Positions 1 to 8,940 are shown, counted from the first letter of the stretch. The stretch: 64,000 nt of DNA from Streptomyces sp. NBC_00376 (GCF_036077095.1 NZ_CP107960.1:2046001-2110000), one strand, 5' to 3'. Notes: generated by a model from the letters alone, not told the origin. A program made the numbers and translations.

Positions 1-1
1 C

Positions 2-1006
2 GTCGGCATCATCCAGCCGTCCAACGCCCTGCACGTCATGCGGGAGATCGGGGTCCTCGACGACTGCCTGGAGGCGGGCTTCGAGTGGGAGATCCTGACC
101 ATCGCCGACCCGGCCGGCAACACGCTCGCCGAGATACCCCAGCCGCGGATGGGCGACGCCCCCTCCAACAACGGCATCCCGCGCCCCGCCCTGGCCCGCG
201 TGCTGAACTCCGCCGCCGTCGCCGCAGGTGCGAAGATCCGCTTCGGGACCACCATCACCGAGCTGACCGACGACGGCTCCGGCGTGGACGTCACCCTGTC
301 CGACGGCTCCTCGGGCCGCTGGGACCTGGTGGCCGGCTTCGACGGCATCGGCTCGCCGCTGCGCACCCGGCTCTACGGGGACCGCTACACCCCCGAGTAC
401 ACCGGCTTCGCCAACTGGCGGGTGACGGTCCCCCGGCAGCCGCAGGTGCGGGGCGTGGTGATGGGCACCGCGGGCAAGGACGCCAAGGCGCTGCTCACCC
501 CGATCACCGAGGAACTGATGTACCTGGGCGCGGTGTTCGCGGAGTCCGAGGACTTCCGGCCGGACCCGGAGCGGGCCCACGAGCAGCTCACGGAGCGGCT
601 GACGATGTTCTCCGGACCGGTCGCCGAGGCGCTCGCCACCGTCACCGACCCGGCCTCGGTGGTGTACTCGCGGATCTCCCAGGTGACGGTCGAGGAGCCG
701 TGGCACGTCGGCCGGGTCGTCCTGGCCGGTGACGCCGCGCACGCCTCCACCCCGCACATCGCCCAGGGCGCCGCGATGGCCGTGGAGGACGCGCTGGTGC
801 TGGCCGAGTCGCTGGACGCCGAGTCCGGCGTGGCCGAGGCGCTCGAAGCGTGGGAGGCGCGCCGCCGCCCCCGGGCGATGTGGGTACAGGCCATGTCGCG
901 TGCGGTGCTCAAGCAGGAGACGGGCAACGAGACGACGCCCGAGGAGGACGAGCTGCTGAAGGTCGGCATTCCGGGCGCCGCCCACGTGCTGGTGAAGCCG
1001 TACTGA
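2..1006 (+). CDS. FAD-dependent monooxygenase, 5'-truncated by window edge
   Basis: The frame is open from base 2, so the N-terminal GxGxxG Rossmann motif lies outside the window and the first visible ATG at 38 is internal. What remains is the C-terminal two thirds of a class A flavoprotein hydroxylase (PHBH fold). The mid-protein DG motif reads GFDGIGSPLR, and the ribityl-binding motif GDAAHASTPHIAQGAAMAVEDA-type sits near 730-790. It would hydroxylate an aromatic substrate with NAD(P)H and O2. The gene converges on the RidA gene, with a perfect hairpin between them. It may belong to the neighbouring aromatic degradation set, but the orientation and hairpin make it a separate transcription unit. 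The substrate cannot be read from sequence. Confidence 0.85.
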   Translation, partial: VGIIQPSNALHVMREIGVLDDCLEAGFEWEILTIADPAGNTLAEIPQPRMGDAPSNNGIPRPALARVLNSAAVAAGAKIRFGTTITELTDDGSGVDVTLSDGSSGRWDLVAGFDGIGSPLRTRLYGDRYTPEYTGFANWRVTVPRQPQVRGVVMGTAGKDAKALLTPITEELMYLGAVFAESEDFRPDPERAHEQLTERLTMFSGPVAEALATVTDPASVVYSRISQVTVEEPWHVGRVVLAGDAAHASTPHIAQGAAMAVEDALVLAESLDAESGVAEALEAWEARRRPRAMWVQAMSRAVLKQETGNETTPEEDELLKVGIPGAAHVLVKPY

Positions 1007-1057
1007 CGGCTCCCGGTCAGCGCTTGTCAGCGCTGATGGGCGCTGATGCGCCGATTG

Positions 1058-1089
1058 CCGTACGGGCCCGGTTCGCCGGGCCCGTACGG
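1058..1089. terminator. Bidirectional hairpin with UUCG tetraloop
   Basis: A perfect 14-bp inverted repeat (CCGTACGGGCCCGG and its complement) encloses a TTCG loop. It lies exactly between two convergent genes, 51 bp past one stop and 5 bp past the other. There is no T-tract, which is usual for Streptomyces terminators. Confidence 0.8.
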
Positions 1090-1094
1090 TGCGT

Positions 1095-1496
1095 TCACGG
1101 CAGTACCGCCACCCCGTCGATCTCCACCAGGGCCTGCTCGTCCCAGAGCCTGGCCACACCGATGACGGCCATGGCCGGGAAGTCGCGGCCCGCCAGCCGC
1201 CGCCATATCCGGCCCAGTTCGGCGGAGTTCTCGCGGTAGTCGGCCACATCGGTGGCGTACACGGTGACCCGGGCGAGGTCCGCCGGGGCGCCGCCCGCGG
1301 CGCGCAGCGCGGTGAGCAGATTGGTGAGCGCGGTGGCGAACTGCTCGGGCAGGCCGTCACCGACGATCTTGCCGTCCCCGTCGAGGGCGGTCTGCCCGGC
1401 CAGGAAGACCAGTTGGCTGCCGGTGGCCGTGACGGCGTGCGAGAAGCCCGTGGGCGGGGACAGCTCGACGGGGTTGATCCGGTGGACCGGACTCAT
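1095..1496 (-). CDS. RidA (YjgF/YER057c/UK114) family deaminase
   Basis: A 133-residue protein of typical Rid length, starting MSPVHRINPVELSPPTGF. The C-terminal stretch ALVEIDGVAVLP matches the trimer-interface/active-site end of the family. Rid proteins hydrolyse reactive enamine/imine intermediates to ketones and ammonia. The start overlaps the upstream acyl-CoA dehydrogenase stop by 4 bp (ATGA), so the two are translationally coupled. In an aminobenzoyl-CoA pathway the dearomatised ring carries an amino group that must leave as ammonia through an enamine/imine, which gives this gene a sensible job. That role is inferred from context; family membership is secure. Confidence 0.85.
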   Translation of the reverse strand: MSPVHRINPVELSPPTGFSHAVTATGSQLVFLAGQTALDGDGKIVGDGLPEQFATALTNLLTALRAAGGAPADLARVTVYATDVADYRENSAELGRIWRRLAGRDFPAMAVIGVARLWDEQALVEIDGVAVLP

Positions 1497-2620
1497 GCGG
1501 AAGCCTCCCGGGTCGCGTACAGCTCCTTGGCGATGATCGTGCGCTGGACCTCACTGGCGCCCTCGTAGATCCGTGGCGCGCGGACCTCCCGGTAGAGGTG
1601 TTCCAGGAGGTGGCCGCGGCGCAGGGCGCGGGCGCCGTGCAGCTGGACGGCGGTGTCGACGACGTACTGCGCGGTCTCGGTGGCGTACAGCTTCGCCATG
1701 GCGGCCCGGCCCGGCACCCCGGACTCCCCCGCGTCGTACGCGGCGGCCGCCGCGAACACCAGGAGCCGGGCGGCCTCGGTCCGGGTGGCCATCTCGGCGA
1801 CCTGGTGGGAGACGGCCTGCAGGTCCTTCAGCGGGCCGCCGAACGCGGTGCGGTGGGCGGTGTGTTCCACGGCGGCGTCGAGGGCGGCGCGGGCCATGCC
1901 GACGGCGAACGCGCCGACGCTGGGGCGGAAGAGGTTGAGGGTGTCCATGGCGACCCGGAAGCCCCGGTCGGGTTCGCCCAGGACGTCGTCGGGGGTGACC
2001 GGGACACCGTCGAAGGCCAGGGCGCCGATGGGGTGCGGCGAGAGCATGTCGAGGGCGGTGCCGGTCAGTCCGGGGCGGTCGGCGGGGACCAGGAACGCGG
2101 TGATGCCGCGGGAACCGGCGTCCTGGGTCGTGCGGGCGAACACGGTGTAGAAATCGGCCTCCGGCGCGTTGGAGATCCAGCATTTCTCGCCGGTCAGCCG
2201 CCAGCCGCCGGCAGCGGGTCCGGCGCTCAGGGCGAGGGCCGCCGCGTCGGAGCCCGCGCCCGGTTCGCTGAGCGCGAAGGCGGCGACGGCGCGGCCCGCC
2301 CGCACCTCGGGGAGCCAGCGTTCGCGGTGGGCCGGGGTGCCCGAGCGGAGCAAGGGGTGGGTGCCGAGACCCTGGAGGGCCAGCGCGGTCTCGGCCTCGG
2401 TGCAGCCGCGGGCCAGGGACTCGCGGAGCAGGCAGAGATCGAGGGCTCCCGAGCTCAGCATCCGGTCGAGCAGGCCCGACTCGCCGAGTGCGGCGATCAG
2501 CGGGCGGTTGACGTGGCCGGGGTCGCCCTTCTCGGCGAGGGGGCGCAGTTGCTGCTCGGCCAGGGTTCTTAGCTCTTCACACCAGGCGGTCTGTGCCGGA
2601 TCGAGTGAGAATGCCGTCAT
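1493..2620 (-). CDS. Acyl-CoA dehydrogenase
   Basis: A 375-residue flavoprotein of normal ACAD length. Visible motifs are the FAD/substrate signature ALSEPGAGSDAAAL (about residue 117), the central CWISNA beta-strand motif, the FGGPLKDLQ helix, and the C-terminal catalytic-base region IYEGASEVQRTIIAKEL. It oxidises a CoA thioester and passes electrons to ETF. The start is preceded by AGAAGGGCG on the minus strand. It is divergent from the CoA ligase across a 219-bp promoter region and overlaps RidA downstream. In this cluster it probably acts on the partly reduced or opened ring CoA ester. Substrate specificity is inferred. Confidence 0.92.
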   Translation of the reverse strand: MTAFSLDPAQTAWCEELRTLAEQQLRPLAEKGDPGHVNRPLIAALGESGLLDRMLSSGALDLCLLRESLARGCTEAETALALQGLGTHPLLRSGTPAHRERWLPEVRAGRAVAAFALSEPGAGSDAAALALSAGPAAGGWRLTGEKCWISNAPEADFYTVFARTTQDAGSRGITAFLVPADRPGLTGTALDMLSPHPIGALAFDGVPVTPDDVLGEPDRGFRVAMDTLNLFRPSVGAFAVGMARAALDAAVEHTAHRTAFGGPLKDLQAVSHQVAEMATRTEAARLLVFAAAAAYDAGESGVPGRAAMAKLYATETAQYVVDTAVQLHGARALRRGHLLEHLYREVRAPRIYEGASEVQRTIIAKELYATREASA

Positions 2621-2784
2621 ACGGGCGCCCTTCTGGTCGCGTCTCGTCTTCCTGGTCTCTCGTTCCCGCTTTCCGGTCTCTCGTTCCCTTTTTTTCCGTC
2701 CGTGTTCCTGCCCGCGCTTCCCATCCGTTCGATATCCCGTTTCCCGTCCGCCCGTTTCCCGTCCACCCGGTCTATCGCGGACCG

Positions 2785-2812
2785 TTGACTACCGTCACCC
2801 AAACGATACGCT
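2785..2812 (+). promoter_or_regulatory. Candidate promoter of the aromatic acid-CoA ligase gene
   Basis: TTGACT (2785-2790) and TACGCT (2807-2812) are separated by 16 bp, about 28 bp before the ATG at 2840, with an AAGGGGGCGAG ribosome-binding site between. The rest of the divergent spacer (2621-2784) is pyrimidine-rich on this strand, with repeated CGTTCCC and TTTCCCGTCC words and no gene. Confidence 0.5.
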
Positions 2813-2839
2813 CCAGAGGCGACAAGGGGGCGAGCCGTC

Positions 2840-4441
2840 ATGGACCCGAAGACCTCAGCGCACGTCGACACCTTCGCCAGGGAGCACCTGCCACCGCAGG
2901 ACCAGTGGCCGCAGCTGCTCTTCGGCCTTCCCGAGCTGCACTATCCGGACCGCCTCAACTGCGCGGCGGAACTGCTGGACCGTACGGCCGACCGCTTCGG
3001 CCCCGACCGCCCCGCCTTCCGCACCTCGGACGGCGCGGTGTGGAGCTACCGGGAGCTGCGGGAGCGGGTGGACCGGATCGCCCATGTCCTCACCTCCGAT
3101 CTGGGGGTCGTACCCGGCAACCGCGTCCTGCTGCGCGGCGCCACCACACCCCATCTGGCCGCCTGCTGGCTCGCGGTGCTGAAGGCCGGCGCGATCGCCG
3201 TCACGGTGCTGGACCGGCAGCGGTCCGCCGAACTGTCCACCATGTGCTCCATCGCCCGGGTGAGTCACGCGCTGTGCGACGCCCGCGCGGTCGACGACCT
3301 GGTGAAGGCCGAGGTGCCGGGGCTGCGCATCACGGCGTACGGAGGCGACGCCCCGGACGATCTGCTGCGCCTGGCCGAGGCCAGGCGCGGGCCGTACGAG
3401 GCCGTGCCTACGGCGGCGGACGATGTCGCGCTGATCGCGTTCACCTCGGGCACCACCGGACGCCCGAAGGGGTGCATGCACTTCCACCGGGATGTGCTCG
3501 CCATCGCCGACACCTTCTCGGCCCATGTCCTGCGGCCCACCCCCGACGACGTTTTCGCGGGCAGCCCGCCGCTCGGCTTCACCTTCGGGCTCGGCGGTCT
3601 GGTGGTCTTCCCGCTGCGGGCCGGTGCCAGTGCCCTGCTGCTCGAACAGGCCGGCCCCGCACAGCTGCTCCCCGCGCTGGCCGCCCACCGCGTCTCGGTG
3701 CTGTTCACCGCGCCGACCGCCTACCGCGTGATGCTCGACCACATGGACCACCATGATCTGAGCGCGCTGCGGCGCTGCGTCTCGGCCGGGGAGAACCTCC
3801 CCGTCGCCACCTGGCGTGCGTGGCAGGAGCGGACCGGGCTGCGCATCATCAACGGCATCGGCGCCACCGAGCTGCTGCACATCTTCATCTCGGCCGCCGA
3901 CGAGGCGATCCTCCCCGGCACCACCGGGATCCCCGTCCCCGGCTGGCAGGCCCGGGTACTGGACCGCGAGGGCCGCCCGGTGCCGGACGGGGAGCCCGGA
4001 CTGCTCGCGGTACGCGGCCCGGTCGGCTGCCGCTATCTCGCCGACGAGCGACAGCGGGACTACGTGGCGCACGGCTGGAACATCACCGGGGACACCTACG
4101 TGCGGGACCCGGACGGCTACTTCCGTTACGTGGCCCGCGCCGACGACATGATCATCTCCTCCGGCTACAACATCGCGGGCCCCGAGGTCGAGGACGCCCT
4201 GCTGCACCACCCCTCGGTGGCCGAGGCCGCGGTGGTGGGCCGGGCGGACGAACTGCGCGGCCAGATCGTGGTGGCGTACGTGGTGCTGCGCGAGGGCACG
4301 GAAATGGCGGCCGACGAGCTGCGCGCGTACATGAAGGGCGAGCTGGCCCCGCACAAGTGCCCGCGCGTCATCGAGTTCCTGCCCGCCCTCCCCCGCACCG
4401 CCACCGGCAAGCTCCAGCGCTTCCGGCTGCGGGCCGACTGA
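2840..4441 (+). CDS. Aromatic acid-CoA ligase (benzoate / 2-aminobenzoate type)
   Basis: A 533-residue ANL-superfamily enzyme that activates a carboxylic acid with ATP and CoA. Core motifs are in order: A3 P-loop AFTSGTTGRPKG (about residue 201), A5 NGIGATELLH (about 336), A7 ITGDTY (about 415), A8 region YVARADDMIISSGYN, and A10 lysine in PRTATGKLQ near the C-terminus. The starting region NCAAELLDRTADRFGPDRPA is typical of the benzoate/2-aminobenzoate-CoA ligase subgroup. The neighbouring hydroxylase/reductase fusion favours 2-aminobenzoate or salicylate. The ATG has a good RBS. The 3' end, including the stop, is tandemly duplicated (see repeat). Confidence 0.88.
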   Translation: MDPKTSAHVDTFAREHLPPQDQWPQLLFGLPELHYPDRLNCAAELLDRTADRFGPDRPAFRTSDGAVWSYRELRERVDRIAHVLTSDLGVVPGNRVLLRGATTPHLAACWLAVLKAGAIAVTVLDRQRSAELSTMCSIARVSHALCDARAVDDLVKAEVPGLRITAYGGDAPDDLLRLAEARRGPYEAVPTAADDVALIAFTSGTTGRPKGCMHFHRDVLAIADTFSAHVLRPTPDDVFAGSPPLGFTFGLGGLVVFPLRAGASALLLEQAGPAQLLPALAAHRVSVLFTAPTAYRVMLDHMDHHDLSALRRCVSAGENLPVATWRAWQERTGLRIINGIGATELLHIFISAADEAILPGTTGIPVPGWQARVLDREGRPVPDGEPGLLAVRGPVGCRYLADERQRDYVAHGWNITGDTYVRDPDGYFRYVARADDMIISSGYNIAGPEVEDALLHHPSVAEAAVVGRADELRGQIVVAYVVLREGTEMAADELRAYMKGELAPHKCPRVIEFLPALPRTATGKLQRFRLRAD

Positions 4442-4468
4442 ACCTTCCCGCTGCGGGACGACTGAACC
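4421..4468 (+). repeat. 24-bp tandem duplication spanning a stop codon
   Basis: Unit 1 (4421-4444) covers the last six codons, the TGA and the following AACC. Unit 2 (4445-4468) repeats it with 22 of 24 bases identical. The second copy is outside the reading frame and untranslated. Confidence 0.85.
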
Positions 4469-4513
4469 GGAAATCCGGGTGCCCCGCTCTCCGCGCGCCC
4501 GGCAGGATGAACC

Positions 4514-5335
4514 ATGCCCTGGACCTTCACCGATGAAGTCGACGTCTTCCTCGACGCGGCCGGCGCCTCGCTGGCCGTCCGCCCCGCCGAGAACACCCTG
4601 ATCCTGACCGTCACCGAGACCCTGCGGCGCCACGGCCCGCACGCCTACGGCGACGCCGCCCCGCTGCTCGGCTGGTGGCGCGGGGCGGACGGCGAGGTCG
4701 CGGGGACGCTGGTGCAGACGCCGCCGTACCCGCCCGTGCTGGGGTCCGTCGCCCCGGAGGCGGTCGGTCCGCTGGCCGCCTCGCTCCCGCTGACCCGGAT
4801 CAACGCGGACCGGGCCACCGCCGAGGCGCTCGCCGCGACCTGGCCCGGTCACCGGGTCGACGAGGAGCAGCGGCTCTACCGGCTGGCGACGCTGCTACCG
4901 CCCTCCCCGGCCCCGCCGGGACGGCCCAGGGCCGCGGCCGCCGCCGACCGGGAGCTGCTGGTGCGCTGGGTCCGCGACTTCGCCGAAGGGACCGGCCAGT
5001 CCGGTGCCCACGCCGAGCGGCTGGTCGACGAGCGCATCGCGTCCGGCGGGCTGACGCTCTGGGAGGACGACGGCGTCCCGGTGTCGATGGCGGGCGTCTC
5101 CCCGCGACTCGCGGGCATGGTGCGGGTCGCGACGGTCTACACCCCGCCGGAGCGCCGAGGCCGGGGCTACGCGGCAGCGGTGACGGCGGAGATCAGCCGG
5201 GCGGCGAGGGGGGCGGGCGCGCGGGAGGTGCTGCTCTTCACCGACCTGGCGAACCCCACCAGCAACGGCGTGTACCGGCGCATCGGCTACCGGGCGGTCT
5301 CGGACCGGCTGCTGATCAGCGTGGTGGAGCGGTGA
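4514..5335 (+). CDS. GNAT family N-acetyltransferase
   Basis: A 273-residue protein with a C-terminal GNAT domain. Acetyl-CoA-binding motif A reads VYTPPERRGRGYAAAVT (about residues 208-225). Motif B is LFTDLANPTSNGVYRRIGYRAV, where the NxxSNxxYxxxGY pattern is the family hallmark. The first ~120 residues are a degenerate GNAT-like half, so this is one of the longer two-lobed actinobacterial acetyltransferases. The acceptor is unknown. The stop overlaps the next start by 4 bp (GTGA), indicating an operon with the small hypothetical gene. Confidence 0.85.
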   Translation: MPWTFTDEVDVFLDAAGASLAVRPAENTLILTVTETLRRHGPHAYGDAAPLLGWWRGADGEVAGTLVQTPPYPPVLGSVAPEAVGPLAASLPLTRINADRATAEALAATWPGHRVDEEQRLYRLATLLPPSPAPPGRPRAAAAADRELLVRWVRDFAEGTGQSGAHAERLVDERIASGGLTLWEDDGVPVSMAGVSPRLAGMVRVATVYTPPERRGRGYAAAVTAEISRAARGAGAREVLLFTDLANPTSNGVYRRIGYRAVSDRLLISVVER

Positions 5336-5763
5336 GCGCGGCGCCCGAGCCGGTCTGGCTGGTCGCCGCGAACGTGGTGCTGTGGCGGCGGTACGGGGAA
5401 CTCGGCCAGGAGCTGCGTCCTGGCACGAAGGCGTACCGGGGCGGGGCGAAGGTGTATGTCATCGACACCTATGCGGGGATGGGAAACCAGCAGCTGACCA
5501 CGGTGGGGCACGGGCGGCACACCGGTCACTGGATCACCACCGACACGGGGACCCGCCATCTGCACACCTTCCGGGCGCAGTTGGTGTACGCGCCGGCCGT
5601 GCTGAAGCGGTGCGACGGCCGGGGGTCCGGTACCCGGGAGGAGGCCGAGGAGCTGGCCGCGCTGCTGGAGCGGATCGCCCGCGAGGAGCGGCACGCCCAC
5701 CACGCGGCCCCGCACCCGGACCGGTGCCTGTGCCACGAGTGCCTGCCCGTCACTCCAGGGTGA
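5332..5763 (+). CDS. Conserved hypothetical protein
   Basis: A 143-residue protein beginning at a GTG that overlaps the acetyltransferase stop by 4 bp. The frame stays open far upstream but the overlap start is the natural one. The N-terminal half is rich in beta-strand patterns (VWLVAANVVLW, GAKVYVIDTYAG, GHWITTDT). A charged helix EEAEELAALLERIAREE follows, and the tail has CLCHECL, a possible metal-binding Cys/His cluster. I recognise no named family. Its 3' end overlaps the convergent monooxygenase gene by 14 bp. Confidence 0.7.
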   Translation: MSAAPEPVWLVAANVVLWRRYGELGQELRPGTKAYRGGAKVYVIDTYAGMGNQQLTTVGHGRHTGHWITTDTGTRHLHTFRAQLVYAPAVLKRCDGRGSGTREEAEELAALLERIAREERHAHHAAPHPDRCLCHECLPVTPG

Positions 5764-8062
5764 GCCGGGGCTTCGGCGCGTCCGTTCGGCCCGTCGGCGG
5801 GGTGCGGCTGCCCGCGCGGTACGGGAGCGGCCAGGGCGCGCCCGGTCCTTCGTAGCCCTGCTCGGCCGCCGCGTGCAGGGTCCACTGCGGGTCGTAGAGA
5901 TGGGGGCGGGCCAGGGCGCAGAGGTCGGCCCGGCCCGCGAGCAGCAGGGAGTTGACGTCGTCCCAGGAGGAGATCGCGCCGACCGCGATGACGGGCACGC
6001 ACAGGGTGTTGCGGATCCGGTCGGCGTACGGGGTCTGGTAGGAGCGGCCGTACTCGGGGTGCTCGTCGGGGACGACCTGGCCGGTGGAGACGTCGATGGC
6101 GTCGGCCCCGTGGGCGACGAAGGCGCGGGCTGTCTCGACGGCGTCCTCGGCGGTGGTGCCGCCCTCGGCCCAGTCGGTGGCGGAGATCCGGACGGTCATG
6201 GGCCGGTCGTCGGGCCAGTCGGCGCGGATCGCGTCGAAGACCTCCAGGGGGAAGCGGAGCCGGCCATGCAGGGAACCGCCGTACTCGTCGGTGCGGTGGT
6301 TGGTGAGCGGCGAGAGGAAGCCGGAGAGCAGGTAGCCGTGGGCGCAGTGCAGTTCGAGCAGGTCGAAGCCGCAGTGGGCGGCGCGCCGGGCCGCCGCCGC
6401 GAACTGCTCGCGCACGGTGTCGAGCCCGGCCCGGTCCAGGGCGTGCGGGACCTGGTTGACGCCGGGTGCGTACGGGATCGGGGAGGCGGCGGTGAGCGGC
6501 CAGTTGCCGTGGTCGAGGGGCTGGTCGATGCCTTCCCACATCAGCCTGGTGGAGCCCTTGCGTCCGGAGTGGCCGAGCTGCACGCCGATGGCCGTGCCGG
6601 GCGCGCTCGCGTGGACGAATTCGGTGATCCGGGTCCAGGCGGCGGCCTGTTCGGGGGTGTAGAGGCCGGTGCAGCCGGGGGTGATGCGGCCCTCGGCGCT
6701 GACGCACACCATCTCCGTCATGACGAGTCCGGCGCCGCCGAGCGCGCGGGCGCCCAGGTGGACGAGGTGAAAGTCGCCGGGGACGCCGTCGGTGGCCGAG
6801 TACATGTCCATGGGTGAGACGACGACGCGGTTGCGCAGTTCGAGGCCGCGCAGCCGCAGCGGGGTGAACATCGGCGGGACGCCCGGGGTGCAGCCGAACT
6901 CCGTCTCGGCGGCGGCGGTGAAGGAGGCGTCGCGCAGCCGCAGGTTGTCGTGGGTGACGCGGCGGCTGCGGGTGAGGAGGTTGAAGGCGAACTGGCGGGG
7001 CGGCTGGTCGACGTAGGTACCGAGCTCCTCGAACCAGCGCAGGCTGGCAGCGGCGGCCCGCTGGGTCGATTCGACGACCGGGCGGCGCTCGGCCTCGTAC
7101 GCGGACAGTGCGCGCGGCAGGTCGGGCTGTTCCTCGATGCAGGCGGCGAGGGCGAGGGCGTCCTCGACGGCGAGTTTGGTGCCGGAGCCGATGGAGAAGT
7201 GCGCGGTGTGGGCGGCGTCGCCGATGAGGACCGTGTTGCCGTGCGACCAGTGGGCGTTGACGACGGTGCGGAAGGTGAGCCAGGAGGAGTTGTTGGAGCG
7301 CAGCGGGCGGCCGCCGAGCGCCTCGGTGAAGATCTTGGCGCAGCGCAGCGTGGAGTGCTCGACCTCGCAGGTGTCGAATCCGGCGGCCCGCCAGACCTCC
7401 TCGCGCATCTCGACGATGACGGTGGAGGCGTCGGCCGAGAAGGGGTAGCCGTGGAGCTGCATCACCCCGTATGCGGTCTCGGCGGTCTCGAAGCGGAAGG
7501 CGTCGAGGGCGAAGTCGGCGGCGAGCCAGATGTAGCGGCAGCGGTGGGTGGTGAGGCGGGGGCCGAAGGTGTCGGCGTGGGCGGCGCGGGTGAGGCTGTG
7601 CGCCCCGTCGGCGGCGATCACCAGGTCGTGGGTGGCGGCCAGCTCGGCGGCCGGCGGTGCCTCGGTGCGGAAGCGGAGGCGTACGCCGAGGGAGTCGCAG
7701 CGCTCGTGCAGGATCCGCAGCAGCCTGCGTCTGCCCAGCGCGGCGAAGCCGTGGCCGCCGGACGTCTGGGTGACGCCGCGGTGGACGATGTCGATGTCGT
7801 CCCACCGTACGAATTCGCTCTGGAGGGCCCGGTACACGACGGGGTCGGCGTGTTCGATGCCGCCGAGGGTCTCGTCGGAGAGGACGACGCCGAAGCCGAA
7901 GGTGTCCTCGGGGGCGTTGCGCTCCCAGACGGTGATGTCGCGTTCCGGGTCGAGCCGCTTGAGCAGGGCGGCGGCGTAGAGGCCGCCGGGCCCGCCGCCG
8001 ATGACCGCGATGCGCCGCACGCCGGTTCGGGTCGCGTCGGCCGGATTCGCTTCGGACGGCAT
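5750..8062 (-). CDS. Bifunctional aryl-CoA monooxygenase / old yellow enzyme reductase
   Basis: A 770-residue fusion. The N-terminal ~370 residues form a class A FAD hydroxylase (RIAVIGGGPGGLYAAALL near residue 17, later GDAAHTAHFSIGSGTKLAVEDA). The C-terminal half, from about residue 395, is an FMN-dependent old yellow enzyme domain (MFTPLRLRGLELRNRVVVSPM, then ELHCAHGYLLSGFLSP and NHRTDEYGG). This architecture is known from 2-aminobenzoyl-CoA monooxygenase/reductase, which hydroxylates and dearomatises the ring. Streptomyces homologues are usually called salicylyl-CoA 5-hydroxylase/oxidoreductase. I chose the ATG at 8062, 4 bp after the hydratase stop. The frame is open to 8113 but that would overlap the hydratase. 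Confidence 0.88.
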   Translation of the reverse strand: MPSEANPADATRTGVRRIAVIGGGPGGLYAAALLKRLDPERDITVWERNAPEDTFGFGVVLSDETLGGIEHADPVVYRALQSEFVRWDDIDIVHRGVTQTSGGHGFAALGRRRLLRILHERCDSLGVRLRFRTEAPPAAELAATHDLVIAADGAHSLTRAAHADTFGPRLTTHRCRYIWLAADFALDAFRFETAETAYGVMQLHGYPFSADASTVIVEMREEVWRAAGFDTCEVEHSTLRCAKIFTEALGGRPLRSNNSSWLTFRTVVNAHWSHGNTVLIGDAAHTAHFSIGSGTKLAVEDALALAACIEEQPDLPRALSAYEAERRPVVESTQRAAAASLRWFEELGTYVDQPPRQFAFNLLTRSRRVTHDNLRLRDASFTAAAETEFGCTPGVPPMFTPLRLRGLELRNRVVVSPMDMYSATDGVPGDFHLVHLGARALGGAGLVMTEMVCVSAEGRITPGCTGLYTPEQAAAWTRITEFVHASAPGTAIGVQLGHSGRKGSTRLMWEGIDQPLDHGNWPLTAASPIPYAPGVNQVPHALDRAGLDTVREQFAAAARRAAHCGFDLLELHCAHGYLLSGFLSPLTNHRTDEYGGSLHGRLRFPLEVFDAIRADWPDDRPMTVRISATDWAEGGTTAEDAVETARAFVAHGADAIDVSTGQVVPDEHPEYGRSYQTPYADRIRNTLCVPVIAVGAISSWDDVNSLLLAGRADLCALARPHLYDPQWTLHAAAEQGYEGPGAPWPLPYRAGSRTPPTGRTDAPKPRLTLE

Positions 8063-8066
8063 CGCG

Positions 8067-8894
8067 CTACCTGCCCCGCCACTTCGGAGGCCGCTTCTCG
8101 GTGAAGGCGGCATGGAATTCGGCGTAGTCCTCGCCGTGCATCAGCAGGGCCTGGGTGGCGGCGTCCATCTCGACCGCGGCGGCGAGCGGCATGTCGAGTT
8201 CGGCGGTGAGCAGGGCCTTGGTCTGGGCGAGGGCGAGGGCGGGTCCGTCGGCGAGGCGGCGGGCGAGCGCCGCCGCGCGTACGTCCGCCTGACCCTCGTC
8301 GGTCAGCTCGCTGATCAGCCCGATCCGTTCCGCTTCGGGTGCCCGGACCGGTTCGCCGAGCATCAGCAGCCGGGTGGCATGGCCGAGGCCGACGACGCGT
8401 GGCAGCAGGTAGGCGGCTCCCATGTCGCCGCCGGAGAGGCCGACCCTGGTGAACAGGAAGGCGAAACGGGCCGACGGATCGGCGACCCGGAAGTCGGCGG
8501 CCAGCGCGAGAACGGCCCCCGCGCCCGCCGCCACCCCGTGTACGGCGGCGATGACGGGGAAGGGGGTCTCACGGAGGGCCCGCACCACCTGCCCGGTCAT
8601 GCGGTTGAAATCGAGGAGCTGGGCGGTGTCCATCGCGAGTGTCGCGCCGATGATGTCGTCGACATCTCCGCCGGAGCAGAATCCTCGGCCCTCCCCCGCG
8701 AGCACCAGGGCACGCACGCTGCGTTCGCGGGACAGTTCGGCGAGCAGATCGCGCAGGTCGGCGTAGGCACCGAAGGTGAGCGCGTTGAGTTTCTCGGGCC
8801 GGGCGAGCGTGACGGTGGCGACCCCGTCGTCCGTCGTCAGCCGCAGATGGCGCCAGTCGTCCGTGTGCGGGGCGGAGCTGGGAAACGGGCTCAT
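8067..8894 (-). CDS. Enoyl-CoA hydratase/isomerase family protein
   Basis: A 275-residue crotonase. Oxyanion-hole segments are visible: GRGFCSGGDVDDI (about residue 68) and HGVAAGAGAVLALAADFRVA (about 118-137). These are followed by GLSGGDMGAAYLLPRVVG, where other family members carry catalytic acids. It is first in an operon with the monooxygenase/reductase fusion (4-bp gap). Its likely role is hydration or ring hydrolysis of the dearomatised CoA ester. The ATG has a strong RBS (GAAGGGGAG). Transcription appears to start in the 59-bp spacer carrying a palindrome. Confidence 0.9.
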   Translation of the reverse strand: MSPFPSSAPHTDDWRHLRLTTDDGVATVTLARPEKLNALTFGAYADLRDLLAELSRERSVRALVLAGEGRGFCSGGDVDDIIGATLAMDTAQLLDFNRMTGQVVRALRETPFPVIAAVHGVAAGAGAVLALAADFRVADPSARFAFLFTRVGLSGGDMGAAYLLPRVVGLGHATRLLMLGEPVRAPEAERIGLISELTDEGQADVRAAALARRLADGPALALAQTKALLTAELDMPLAAAVEMDAATQALLMHGEDYAEFHAAFTEKRPPKWRGR

Positions 8895-8940
8895 GGAGGG
8901 GGCTCCCCTTCAGCCGTCGGGCCGCTACCTGCCCTCGAAC

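Noticed and set aside
2855..4852. Very long open frames antisense to the CoA ligase and other genes
   Set aside because: High third-position GC in real genes leaves open antisense frames in Streptomyces; the translations are Gly/Arg-rich with no domain motifs.
5526..7805. 759-residue frame inside the monooxygenase/reductase gene
   Set aside because: Arg/Pro/Gly-rich shadow frame of the real 5750-8062 gene.
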